64,000 nt of DNA from Symbiodinium natans (taxonomy: Eukaryota; Sar; Dinophyceae; Suessiales; Symbiodiniaceae), in assembly GCA_905221605.1 (NCBI GenBank), contig CAJNDS010002313.1:126001-190000 (forward strand), given 5' to 3'. The notes beneath the pieces were generated by a model. The model saw only the letters and a program-made list of their open reading frames with translations, was not told the origin of the DNA and did not search any database. Below are positions 44,573-55,788 of this stretch, in pieces (the first letter of the stretch is position 1; each line of letters opens with the position of its first letter). Made by a program: the position numbers and the translations under genes.

Positions 44573-47500
44573 TTAAACCTGCTGCACGAGCCAAGACGTT
44601 GAAGCCCAAGCTCCCGACAGCTGAAGCTGCAGAGTCTTCCTCGCGCACTTGGGGCCTTGTCCGCTGACGCCCCGCTCCTTGTCCAGGTGCTCGGTGAGCT
44701 CCTCTGGAGGCGAAGGGCTTCCAGGGAAACACACATATTTGGAGCTCAGGGAGAAAGGGATTTTGGGCGAAGGACGCTTTGTGAAGTGGGAACGGGCTGT
44801 CGGAAGGGGGCCACGCGCTGAAGTAGAAGACAGCGTGAGATGGGCCTATCACCCCTGTCGTTCTGTGTCTGCCAGCCAGGCTGCGCCTTCCCCACCCCCC
44901 TTGCAGGAAACCCCGGCACAGGAACTCGCGCGCCACAGCATGGGCCTTAAACATGCCCTTGGGCAAGCGGCCTTCACCGTTGGGAGGTCCAACATCAACG
45001 TCGCCGGCAGTGTCCGACCCAGGGCCCGCCCCAACCTGCGCCAAGAACGGGGAGGCTGAGTGCCTGGCTCGGGGTTTTGGGGGGCTTCGCATCCCAGCAT
45101 CCTCCTGCTTTTGGCCACCCTTTGCTGCATAACCACAAGGCCCAACTCGTGGCTCTGAACAGCGTCTTGAACCTCTCTATGCCTGATATGCCTGTTCTAC
45201 GACCGAACAGCCTGTTCTGAATGACTCCCATGTCGAAGGAGTCCAGTCCACTGGAGAAGAAGCCCTGGTCTAAGTTGTCCATGTCGACTTCCTTGAAGGG
45301 CTTTGAGGCCCTTTGTGGGGGTTGAGGCACTGGAAGGTTTTGGGGGGTTCGGGCTCCGGGATCAAGTTCTCTGAATTATGCCTCGAAAATGGTCGCAGAA
45401 AAGCAGGGAGAGGTGGACAGAGAAGGGCCAGTGAGTGTGGAGAACCTCTGAATTCTCTTACCATCTAGGGCAAACAAGAACGATATCGCGAGCTTCCGAG
45501 CTTCCACGGGGGCAGCTTTCGTGACCTGATGAGCTTGTTGGCATCCCGGCCGCGACCCCGGAAGCCCAAGAGTTGGGGGGATGTTTGGGAGGAAAGATCT
45601 CCGCATTGAAGCTCCGAGGCACGTAGCCCATTTCCGTCATGATCGAGGAAAGGATCTCCAGCGAGGACGTCGTGGGCTCCTCCCCCCCGATGATCCCCCC
45701 GGCGCGGCGTAGGAGCTGTGCCGGGAAGACTCCCCAAGAGCACGCCTCAAGATACCGGAATAACGGAACACTTTCTGTAGTATGCCTCCAGATGCCCCCC
45801 TTCTTGGAGAAGCGCATCCCTTCTAAGTTGCCTTCTCTCCCTGAGTGCCGCCTTCTTCTTGGCCACCTCCTGCTTGGCGTCCGATTTCTCCTCCTGGCTG
45901 GGAGTGGGCTCGAAGACCCAGTCCTTCGGCCTCGGGTGGCTTTGTGGGAAGGACTTCGAGAGTTTCCGGCTATAAGGGGGGCACCTTTTTTGGTGGGGGG
46001 TTCCTTCAAAAAGGAGGTATAAAAGGGGTACCCCTATTTTGGGAAATCCCCACGTCGGGGGGGGGGGGGTTGAATGGGCGGCTGTGCCTTTTCAGAAGCC
46101 GCAACCCATAGCCCAACACCGAGGCGGCGACTTGTACTGGATCAGCACCCCCGTGGCTTGGTTCTCGAAGTCCTGTTGCGGCTCGAGGGCTGGGAGACGG
46201 AAGTAGGCAAAATACCAACCAACACCTCCCCAACACCTCCCCAACACCTCCCCAACACCTCCCCAACACCTCCCCAACACCTCCCAACACCCAACATGCT
46301 ACAACCGTTGCGGTTCTTATCCCCTAATATCCAAAAATCGTGAATGAGATGAGCGACGAACAAGCCATTTTGTCTTATGTTTAGGAGCTTCTCACCTCAG
46401 CATTGCAGTATCATACAGTATCATTCAACGGCCCTCAATAACCGAACTTTTGGGTCGGAAAACCCTCGTACTATCGCATCGCCAGCGAGAATCATGATCT
46501 TCTCATGCAGGCGAAGTACATGAATACGTGTGAATACGTTAGTGCATTTTAGGGGGCACCCCAAGATACCCCAAGTACACGCGGGGAGCACCTCCGGCCG
46601 GTAGCCGGGAACCAGGCCCAGCACCTTGGCGCCGTAGCTGGTGTGGAACCTTAGCAACAGGGGAGCAGAAGCTGGTAAAGCCACCAGCTTGTCGCTTTTT
46701 TGGGATTTCCGAGCGTCCCTGTCTCGGGGCCCTAAAGCTCGCGCCGGGGACTTGGGAGAAAGCTAAGCATCGAAGCTTCGACCCACACCCTGAACCTCAG
46801 CACTATCGAGTCACTACAGAAGATGTGTGCCCGAGGAACGTGAGGATTCGGTCGTTGACCCTGCCGTTGAGGTGCATGTCCTGTTCGGGGCGCTGAACTC
46901 CAAGCTGCCAAGCGCCGGGTCTTCGACACAGGCTTACGTGCTCACGTCTCAAGCTCTGGTCGATCCGTATGGTCCATGCAAACTCCGTACCGGGGCTTTG
47001 GGGTTGAGAGGGTTCAACTCTGGCACTCCCGTCCACGTACTGCTGCATGTTCTTCACCCCGCTGCTGGCATAGTCGTGGCACCTAAACGCACAAATGCGC
47101 TCCAGCTAGCAAGAACAAACTAATATGGGACGTTTCTAAACAAACTTACAAACCTCGCTTGCGGGGCCACAAGGCTCACCCGCAAGAAAAGCCCTCCTGA
47201 AGATCCAGATGCTTCTTGGGCGCAGGGTGACAGCACACACAGACTCAATGGTCGGATCCAGGCGGGCCTCGCCAGCACCAAAACGCATCCGTGATGCGTC
47301 ACTGAGCCCTGAGTTTTCTAGCACGAGTAACAGGCCCGTTCTAAGCCCAGAATGTGCCACATCACCAAAGGCCCAAGGCAACCCAAGGCAACCCTTAAGA
47401 ACTCTCACACTCCGAGGCCCACCAGGTGGAGGGCGAAGCTGCGCAGCTCGGTCCCCAGGCCCCTAAGTGTGGGCTGTTACAAAAACAGGGAAGAGGAGGA

Positions 47501-48921
47501 GCCTCCTTACGTTGCAGGGCCCCTGTCTTGCGCAGGAGGGGGCGCAGCTTCTGAAGGCCATCAGGGACATACAAGAAAGGACCATAAAGAGAACAGACAC
47601 GAACGAAACGGAGAAGAGGGCGTCCGTTCCCCCGCCTGTGGTCCGTGTGCGCGTGGATGGCGATGAGCTGCAGCACCGGGCCGCCCTCCACGTGGCCCTC
47701 GAAGACCTCTCGAAGAGAGGGTGTTGCTGGATCAATCATCTCCAGGATGATCGCATACTGGCTTCCGGATCGTTGACGGCGATCTCTCCGCTGCGTGCGC
47801 AGGCCACTTTCAAGCCCACCATATCCCAGAGTCCCTAAACCCACCTAGGCCTGAGCCCTTCCCCAAACCCCGAAAAACCAAACAACGCGAAGCATGGCGT
47901 CTTCAGCTGCTGCCTGCTGGAGCTTCTGCCGATAGACCTCGCTTGGAATCTCTCATCTACTTCTTTCAAGGATGACTGGGATAGGCGGTCGGACTGCTGC
48001 TTCAGCATGGGCCTGGAGTGCATGAGTGCATGTTCTGCTGTCGAAGTTTGGGATATGACGAGCCGAACAACCCCCCACAGAAAAACAGTGGGTTTTTGTC
48101 ACCGGGGAAGCCGCATCCTCGGGCTTGCGGATCCGCTGCGTGTAGAGCACGGCCCGCACCTGGGCCAGGAAGTTCCGGGCAGCATCTGACAAGTGCGCTT
48201 CAGGACTGTGGAGGCTTTACCGGGAAATGCTGATGGCTGCTGACGGTGGTTGAAAGTCACCGGCCTCCCCGTCCACCTCCAAAGCGAAGTTGGTGGTCGG
48301 TGAGGTCTGGAGGCGCTTGAGCAGACCTGGCTTGGGAGGGAAAATTGAGGCGTCTTCAAGCAAGTTGAGGGGTGATGAGGCCCTCGGTTTGAGGGATCAG
48401 GGGAGAGGGACAAGTACGTCAGGCTTGTGGGACTGCGCAGCGCCTTCGTTTGGGCCCAAGATTTGTTCTCGTAATCTGCGCATGACGAACCGAAAGCCTG
48501 TTGAATACCAGGTTCCTGTTGGAAGACTCAAGTTTCGGGCTCTGGGCTTGCTGGACTGGACTCAAGGAGATGCCACAAGACCAAGACTGTTTTGCGCAGA
48601 GCGTGTCGTCACGCGTTGTCTAACCCCGGCCGCCGCCTTCTCTGGGAGTGCGCATGTGCTTCTTCCACGCCATCTCCTGCAGCGGCAATCAAGGCCCTGC
48701 CTCTAACTCAAGCGTCACAAGAAAACTCAAAGTTCAAGCCCCAGAGCTTACCGTGTCCAAGTCGAGAAGAAGCAAGCCCCGGCACCATCTAGTTACATGC
48801 GCTTCGGTGGTCTTGGATGGATGAAACAATTTCAGCGTCCCCAGCCATCCTCCAGCACTTCCAGGGCGGGCAGATCATCAGGCACTGCAAATCGCACTCG
48901 GAAGTTCCGCGGCGTGAGTAC
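44573..48921 (-). CDS. GNAT acetyltransferase-like domain plus acyl carrier protein (5' partial)
   Basis: Exons, mostly phase-matched: 48850-48921 (RVRFAVPDDLPALEVLE), 48637-48676 (WKKHMRTPRE), 48118-48185 (VLYTQRI), 47887-47937, 47636-47706 (GPVLQLIAIHAHTDH), 47423-47462 (GLGTELRSFALHL), 47224-47267 (ESVCAVTL), about 47037-47082, 46840-46880 (NDRIL), 46592-46649 (FHTSYGAKVLGLVPGYRPE), 46129-46181 (ENQATGVLIQY), 45786-45930, 45745 to about 45550, 45212-45291 (GFFSSGLDSFDMGVIQNR), 44972-45035 (LPATLMLDLPTVK), 44573-44701, stop TAA. The first half matches the GNAT module found in polyketide-synthase-like multidomain proteins. The second half is a phosphopantetheine carrier with the attachment serine in GLDSF and the LPATL..D.PTV helix. 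It probably loads or transfers acyl groups onto its own carrier arm. Link of GNAT to upstream domains is unknown. Confidence 0.85.
46224..46290 (+). repeat. Tandem (CACCTCCCCAA)n minisatellite
   Basis: Six 11-base copies in the intron between GNAT exons 46592-46649 and 46129-46181; C-rich in plus sense, G-rich in the transcript. Confidence 0.95.
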
Positions 48922-49416
48922 CTTCACCGCATGAACTCGACTTCGGCGTCTGAAAGAACATCTGCATGTGAATGCGAATGTACATTCGGGTGTGCCTGTG
49001 CATCCGTACTTGTCTCTTGCAGTGTATGCGCGTGTACGTCTGTGTACGTATCCGCGTGTGTATGTGTATGTGTATGTGCAAGTGCATGTGCATGTGTATG
49101 TCTATGGTTCGGTGTAGACGTTGTATGTTTCGTATGTACGGCCTGAATGGCAAGTATTGTAATTATGGTATGAACGGTATGTATGTACGGTTGGCAATGT
49201 TACTGACTGCCAGTGCAATGTATGACACGAGTCCAGCAAACCCTGAAGCCAACCCGCATCCCTGCCTGGCAAAAGACGTCGCAGTCGCCCGCCCTGCCGA
49301 GTGCCAGTGTTTTGTTGTGTGTTTTGTTGTGTGTTTGGTTTGGGCCTGCAGCCCGTCGTTGGAACATCAAAAGGCCCCCAGAACAGTTGGGACCAGATAT
49401 GACCAACCCTTCAACA
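48922..49416. other. TG/GT-rich non-coding stretch
   Basis: About 48960-49130 is a degenerate GTGTATG/GTGCATG repeat, and GTTTTGTTGTGT repeats lie at about 49310-49340. No exon was recognised. Confidence 0.5.
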
Positions 49417-49704
49417 TCATCCCAGCATCCCGGAACTTGAAAGTAGTCGAGCAAGGCAAGGCAGCCCCCGAACACCCACGAACTGCCGTCGGAAGGCTCG
49501 TCCCTCATGGGGTAAGGCTGCGCCAACTTCACATCCTGCACGGCAGACCCCGACTTGCCCCGCATTTTTGTCTGCCTTCTTTTGGGTGAGTCCAAGATTC
49601 GTGGCAGATTCATGCTTGTTGCGCAGGAGCTTCTGGAACCCGAGTGACCCAAACCCACACCACCCCCAACACCCCTCAAAGCCGGGACCCACAAAGACTC
49701 TCAA
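49417..49704 (-). CDS. Candidate exon(s), unidentified
   Basis: Reading LLRNKHESATNLGLTQKKAD (about 49570-49635, after a CCAG acceptor), and in another frame LAQPYPMRDEPSDGSSW (about 49480-49530). They may be upstream exons of the GNAT-ACP gene. Not connected. Confidence 0.35.
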   Translation of the reverse strand: MRVFVGPGFEGCWGWCGFGSLGFQKLLRNKHESATNLGLTQKKADKNAGQVGVCRAGCEVGAALPHEGRAFRRQFVGVRGLPCLARLLSSSGMLG

Positions 49705-49827
49705 GTTCCCCTGAAAAGTGCACCACAGAATCCTTGCCCCTTAACCCCAAAACGACTCTCCAACGAACAGCCACACCCACCCTGCCCCAACTTTCTTGCC
49801 AGAAGAGGGCAAGGCTCCTCAACTACC

Positions 49828-49926
49828 TTCAACCCCTAAACCCTAAACCCTAAACCCTAAACCCTCAACCCTAAACCCCAAACCCTAAACCCTAAACCCT
49901 AAACCCTAAACCCTAAACCCTAAACC
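49828..49926 (-). repeat. (CCCTAAA)n array
   Basis: About 13 near-perfect units on the plus strand, ending 34 bases before the mini-exon 49960-50029. Confidence 0.95.
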
Positions 49927-49959
49927 CAACCCCATCAAAAACCCCCCAACCAAGGGAGC

Positions 49960-50029
49960 CTGGGGGAAGAGTCCGGCCATGGCCGAGGCCATCGCCAGCG
50001 CCACGGGCGGGGCCACCAGGGTGCTGGGC
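49960..50029 (-). CDS. 70-base mini-exon enclosed by inverted telomere-type arrays
   Basis: After a CCAAG acceptor, one base plus 23 codons read as a hydrophobic helix (LVAPPVALAMASAMAGLF), then CAG and a GC donor. The left flank is the CCCTAAA array and the right flank begins TTTAGGG-type sequence about 8 bases from the acceptor. Its gene is unknown, perhaps the 5' part of the GNAT-ACP gene. Confidence 0.55.
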
Positions 50030-50036
50030 CTTGGGT

Positions 50037-50218
50037 GCAAGGGTTTGGGGTTTAGGTTGGTTTAGGGTTTAGGGCCTAAGGGTTTAAGGTTTTGGGTTTA
50101 GGGCCTAAGGGTTTAGGGTTTGGGGTTTAGGGTTTAGAGTTTGGGGCCTAAGGGTTTAGGGTTTAGGGTTTAGGGTTTAGGGTTTAGGCGTTTAGGCGTT
50201 TAGGCGTTTAGGGTTTAG
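50037..50218 (+). repeat. Degenerate TTTAGGG array
   Basis: About 20 units with GCCTAAG and TTTAGGC variants. It forms an inverted pair with the array at 49828-49926 around the mini-exon. Confidence 0.9.
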
Positions 50219-51381
50219 GTAGCTTACGAAAATAGGGGACCCCCAATGTCCCCGAATAGTGGGATCCCTTGCCCAGAAGGCACCCCTACTTTCGGAAACC
50301 CCCACTTTGCAGAGGGGGCAATGAAACAGCATATGGGGCCCGATTGCAACCCTTTTCTTCGATTCCTTTGACTCCGTTACCAGACGGTTGTCCAAACGCC
50401 TACGACCTGCGGCCATCCGCGCAGCAGCCTAAAGAATTACAAGGAAGCCAAGGGCAAAGGTGAGACATACATACTCGGGAATCACACTCAACACGCCACT
50501 GCAAGAGCCCTGAAGCCCCAAGACCCCAAACCTTACTGGTAAACCCTGCGCCCTGATAGAAAAAAAGAAGCTCGATCAACGCAAATCAAGTTTGAAAGGC
50601 AGTTGCAAGCAACAGAGTTTACGGAGAGAAGGAGTAAACATGAAGAGCCCAGCAACAAGTCACTTGAGAAAAGGATTCTGGGAGTCCCTGTAGAAAAGGC
50701 ATCCAATCACAGAGGTGGGCTTTGCATACCATAATAGCGTTCAAGAAGCTACGCATTGGGTCGTTGAACGGGCATTCTCCTGTTTCCTCTCCGCCTGCCG
50801 ACCCTTTTGCACCTTCTTTCTTTCTTTCTTTCTGCCCTGCTTTCCTGCAGGCGACCAACCCTGGGCGCAGAAGGTCTGAGTGAGTGAGTGAGCGAGTGAG
50901 GGAGGGAGGGGAGGGCGAGAGAGCGACAGAGCGAGAGAGCGAGAGAGCGAGAGAGCGAGAGAGCGAGAGGGCGGGAGGGCGGGAGGGCGGGAGGGCGAGA
51001 GGGCGAGAGAGCGAGAGAGCCAGAGAGCCAGAGAGCCAGAGAGCCAGAGAGCCAGAGAGCCAGAGAGCAAACGAGAGAGAGAAAGAGAGAGCGACAGAGC
51101 GACAGAGCGAGAGAGAGAGAGAGAGAGAGAGAAATCCCAGAACCATCAACTCCCCGAAGAATTTGCAGAGCGGCCCCGACGAGTGGGACTGCACCTGCGA
51201 GTGCTGCAGACAGCAGAAGCCCTTCACAAGATCTTCGGCTCTGAAACCCACAGAGTGCACCCCAAGGCGAGGCCGACATTCTAGAAAAGGAGGCAACTGG
51301 CTGTGCAGGTGGATGTACGCTACGACGGCTGCACAGGCGTGAAGACGCTCGACCAGAAACCCTTGCTGTGATTCCTCCAAA
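50219..51381. other. Repeat-rich region with polypurine array
   Basis: Holds a second GAGAGC/GAGAGCCA polypurine array at 50880-51137. Coding-like minus patches occur at about 50350-50410 (RRRLDNRLVTESKESKK) and 51190-51280 (GVHSVGFRAEDLVKGF). No gene could be assembled. Confidence 0.4.
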
Positions 51382-53226
51382 TCAACAACCGACATGCAAC
51401 AGGCTTTGTGTCGGCATGTTCTGGAAATCCGCCTCGGCAAGACACAGGCCCATACTTCGCTCGGAGAGTTCGAAGCTGTGCTGAGCATCCTCCAGAGGCA
51501 ACTTGCCCAGACTTTCGTCAAGACTTGTGTCCATAACTTTTATCCGAAACATTCCAAAAACAAACGCCCTGGGTCCTCGAGCAGAGCTGCAAAGAGCACC
51601 TGCCGAGTGAAGATGGGTTGACAGTGCCCTTCCGTAACACGGGAAATACCCTTCTGAGATGAGGTGGTGAAGCGGCGCCTCGCCGTCAGCCACGTCGCCC
51701 ATGGCCTGCAGCACCATCGAAACTTTGAAGCGTTCAGCTAGGGCTCACCCCACATCCCAACCATCCTGCCCCGAACTTTTGCAGATCTCGAGCTTCCCGA
51801 GGTTCCCTGCCTTCTTCGCGAAGGTGGCGGTCGGGCTGGACAGGGTTGCTGCCTTGCGCCGTGGGCGGTCCTGGCAGACCTGGCCGCTTTCCTTTAGGCT
51901 GAGTTGGCCTTCGGGTTTGAAAGTTTGGCTTGAAAATGCTTGAAAGGTGCTGAGGGCACTCTGCTCATTTACGGCAGGAGGGCCAGGCAAAGTGTGCAAA
52001 AGGATACACCCAACACTCCCACGAGATCAACTCCGACCTGCAGAAGAAGCGTCCGTTGGGAGTCGATCTTCTGTTTTTTCCTTGGACTCTCTTGGGGTGC
52101 CTTCTCTGGGACTCTCAACTCCGTCCCTGGATTCCAGGAATGCAAATGGTATGATATGAAGGCGAGCTCGCTCATGCTGTGATGGGTCTTGGCTTCTGCG
52201 CCGGCACATGTCGGATGCCTGTGCACTTTCAAGCAGCTTAAGACTTCCAAGCAGCAAGGCAGCCGCAATGGCAGCTGGGCTGCTGGTGTCGCCTGTCAGC
52301 ACCTCCAGCAACGGGATAGGACGGGAGGTCAACATCTGAAAGGTGCGGACCCCATGTAGGGTCCCGCGACTAATTCTTCGCGAAGTCCGAGCCCCATCAC
52401 TGAAACCTCGAGCCAAAGGCTTAACTCGCGTAATCGCGAAGCAATGATGACAGGGAAGATGCTGGAAACGAGGGCAGCCATCTCAAAAACAACATCTACC
52501 TCCGAAGCCCTTGCTGGCTCAGCCCCGACTCCAGGGCAACTCATCCTTGGGCCTTGTGAGGGATGCGCTTGGCGCACATACCGATCTTCGGAGCCACGAG
52601 GCTCTCCTGGCATGAAAAAAGCTTTCAGGTGCTTGGCAGGAAGGGCTATAATCGGCTATAAAAAATTTTGCAAACTTACAGCCACTCAGCTTCTGCCTCG
52701 TCGCTGCCAATGCCCACCATGGTCAGTGGAAACTCCTAGGCTTGTGGCTTGTGGGGCTGAGGCCATGATGTCGACAACCTGGGGTTTGGAGCGTACTGGT
52801 AAAGTTGAGGCCCAGAGATGAACTCAGCCGGTTCGAAAGCTCGGGCAGCTTGGGGTTGGGGCTTTGTCCCTTCGCAAGCACAATACCGCTGAGACAGCGC
52901 CTGGCAACTAACTAACACCCCCAGTGACAGCGAGCCACCTTCATCACCTTGCCCCGGGGCATCTCCTTCCAGGATCTTTGCTGGTAACCCTGTCAGGCCG
53001 ACCCCCTCAGAAAAACTCAAAGGCGCACAAATCGGCCCAGAGGAAGACAAAAATCAGCCTTGACGAGCTCGAAGAGCTGGACGAGGAGCCGGCCGTCGCC
53101 ACAACCGGCCTCTACACCGTGGAAGGGGGGGAGCAGCGCTTCCAAACCTCCCAAATGCCTAACTAGGTAGGGCATGACAACCGAAGGGCTGTTGAGGCCC
53201 AACAGCTTCAAGGCACATTGTCTCAT
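51382..53226 (-). CDS. Cluster of candidate exons, unidentified
   Basis: Protein-like minus-strand segments: about 51660-51715 (VLQAMGDVADGEAPLHHL), 51480-51560, 52027-52270 (HIIPFAFLESRDGVESPRE), about 52380-52510 (VDVVFEMAALVSSIFPVIIA) and 53030-53226 (YLVRHLGGLEALLPPF, then EAGCGDGRLL). The last resembles motif I of SAM-dependent methyltransferases, but an opposite-strand reading there is also plausible. Exon limits and gene identity are unresolved. Confidence 0.35.
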
Positions 53227-53329
53227 TCCGACTCATTCCTGCAAAGCCTCTAACTCTAAGGTGCCTCGATCGAGGGCCCCAGATACACCCTCTCATCGGC
53301 TGTGAACTTTATGAACCTTCCCGCAGTTC

Positions 53330-53386
53330 AACCCCTAAACCCTAAACCCTAAACCCTAAACCCTAAACCCTAAACCCTAGACTAAT
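53330..53386 (-). repeat. (CCCTAAA)n array
   Basis: About eight perfect units, ending 12 bases from the donor of exon 53398-53469. Confidence 0.95.
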
Positions 53387-53397
53387 ATACTCGGCAC

Positions 53398-53469
53398 CTG
53401 GACCACAAACCGCGGCTGCGCGCCGAAGTCTTCTCCCGCAAAGTACGAGGAGGCGAGGGCCAGGAAGTC
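53398..53469 (-). CDS. 72-base exon beside a telomere-type array
   Basis: Phase-0 reading DFLALASSYFAGEDFGAQPR followed by FVVQ, with GCCAG acceptor and CAG|GTGCCG donor. Well-formed coding sequence but no family recognised. Confidence 0.55.
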
Positions 53470-53923
53470 CTGGCAAGAGGGCGGGCTTCACAAAGGGAGT
53501 GAGCCTTACAAGGGAAGTTTCAAGAGAGCTCCGGATCACGTCAAGATCTCATGCAAGTTTTGCAGCTTCGGTTGCGTAACATCCTGGTCCACGCGACAAC
53601 AGGCCCCAACGCTCACTGGGAATCCATGCTCCTTTGGCCCAGCCCACAACCGAAACCCTCCACTACAACCTTAAGTGGTCCTCAAAGGAAACCCAAGACA
53701 CGTTCCCTCCAACCATCCCCTTCACAAACCTTTGCCAAGAACTTAAGAAGCCAAAACTCCCAAACGAAAGTGGCACGCCCCAGGTACCCCCAGCAGAGTG
53801 CCTGCATTGCAGGCGGTCCTTGCAGCCCGGAAACGCTTGCATGCGAGTTCTCAGGGACTTTGCAGCTTGGGATGCAAGAACAGGGAGCATGGCGTGCTTG
53901 AAGCCCTCACAAACCGACATCAC

Positions 53924-53977
53924 CTGCAGGATGGGCGTTGCGCCCTCTAACTGCAACAGCCCTCCGACCATCAGGGC
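53924..53977 (-). CDS. 54-base exon, unidentified
   Basis: Reads ALMVGGLLQLEGATPILQ between CCCAG and CAG|GTGATG; phase 0 at both ends. Confidence 0.45.
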
Positions 53978-55600
53978 CTGGGGGAGCAGAAGCAGGAGCT
54001 GCGGCCATGGCTGCAAGACGCAAAATCCAGGAGAAAAGGAAGAGGAGGTTGCAGAAGCCCTGCTCAGTGGGTCTTCTAAGGCTTCGGGCGCGGGAAGGGC
54101 GTAGCATGGCGCAGCAAGTCTCTCTGGGCGGAGGGTGATGGCTCAAGGACTGGGCTTTGGAGGGTTAAGGACATGCTGGATCGACGTGATCGTGTGGGCG
54201 TGATCACAGGCCGCATCTACCAAGCTTGAGAGCACCAGGGACAGCCTTCAAATTACAAGGGAAAGTCGCATGTTTGACATCTGGGTACCTGAACTTGCTT
54301 CCTGCACCCGTGCTCGTCGGGGAAGGAACCACAGGTTCTGCCTGTGTCTGCCCGAAATTTGTTTTTGAACCACCCGGACGCCTGCAATCAGGGAAACCAC
54401 TAAAACTTGATGAACGTCATGCCTGTCAGTCATGTCATCGATACCCCAGACCCCCCAAACCAAAAGAATCTGGCCACTGACCAACCCGCCAAGACCCCTT
54501 CACGACCCCTGAACGTTCCGGGCTCACAGCTTGCATCTGCTCCTCGGAAGGCTTCGCGCTGCGGTTCACAGAAAGTTTGGGCTTGGAAGTTCCGGGGGTG
54601 GAACGCGCCGATACAAAAAAACATCAACCAAAAAAAACAACAACGCCACACATAGCTCCAGACGGAACCGCGAGGTCACCGAATCCGAAGGCCATCAACC
54701 CCGCCCGAACCTCCAAGTTCAGGGTTAACAAGCTGCAACCCCCAATCTCTCTCCGTGTCTCCTGGGTGAGCTGTGGCTTCTTGTAACCCCTGAGAAGCAC
54801 TTCTGGGCCATGGACGCCTCAAGCAACTTTTGGAGGCGCTTTGCTGCTTCGAGCATTGGAGTCTTCGAGATCGAGGCTTCATGAACTTCAGGCCCAAAAC
54901 GTCGGCTGCCACGGACCGCTGCTATTCATGCCCAACTCAACCCAGATATCGAGAACCCCGAACTCAACAGCTTTCGTTCTGGTACTTGCCAGTTTGCCCT
55001 AAAGCTGAAACCTCATGACCTTGGAGCTTGGGATTGTCCGGGATTGTCCGGGCTCCGCGCACACGGGACACACCCAGTGCTCTTGGATCCCCAGTGTTTG
55101 GAGGTCCACGAACCTGCATTTTAGAAGCGTAGGAAAGGGGTTTAGAATCGCAAACGGGCTGAGGCGTTCCAAGCGCCGGTGTTCAAGGTGCTTCCGGCTT
55201 GAGCTTGCTTAGCCTGTGGCCTGAAGCTTCAAGGATTGGAAAGGCGCCCTATGACACAGAAGTCTCGGGTTCTATGAAGCCAGGAGATGTAGAACAACAC
55301 CGGCGCAATGGATGGCGGAGGGGTGAGCGGGCGACTCATGAAGCACATGAAGCAGAATGCACACTTGAGCAGGCCACTTGATGCAAGTGCCGCGGCAAAG
55401 AAAGTTCACTAAGACACCACTGCCCAGACCTCTCGATGCATGCCACGTGGAATGCCCTGGTGCAGCTCTCGCAGAACAATACGCGGCCCTCCCGCTGGCA
55501 GACCTGCAATGGCTGGGAGTTCGGACAAGGGCATGCAACCGAAAGCGAACGAAAAAAAAATTGGGCCTTAACTTGGCATCTCAGGTTTGGAGGCAGCTAA
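53978..55600. other. No firm gene
   Basis: Scattered patches on both strands (plus at about 55430-55540, minus at about 54840-54900) have coding-like composition. None could be tied to splice sites or a family. Confidence 0.3.
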
Positions 55601-55612
55601 GCCATACAAACT

Positions 55613-55788
55613 TTAGGACATCAACAAAGACCCATGCAGTACGGCCAGCTCCGACTTCAGGATCTGGATTTGCCGCACTTGGATGTTGGGCACTATGAGA
55701 ATCTGCACGCCCCAGCCTCGCAGAAGCCATTGTGGAACTCTTTGGACTCTTTGACTTCTGCCACTGCCACATTCTCCTCTGCGGCCAT
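55613..55788 (-). CDS. Possible gene start with full Kozak context
   Basis: ATG at 55786-55788 sits in GCCGCCACCATGGCC, a textbook initiation context. It opens MAAEENVAVAEVKESKEFHN, then GFCE before a GAG|GC donor. A second frame immediately downstream reads LIVPNIQVRQIQILKSELAV, also coding-like; the two cannot both be read without an intron of about 14 bases. It might be the 5' exon of the gene cluster to the left. Confidence 0.4.

Noticed and set aside
50741-51070. ORFs rich in Ser-Leu-Ala-Arg repeats
   Set aside because: Direct translation of the GAGAGC microsatellite, as at 39954-40223.
53041-53166. Plus-strand reading with SLDELEELDEEP
   Set aside because: The opposite strand at the same place reads EAGCGDGRLL and matches the strand of all other genes. 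Both are uncertain, so no plus gene was called.
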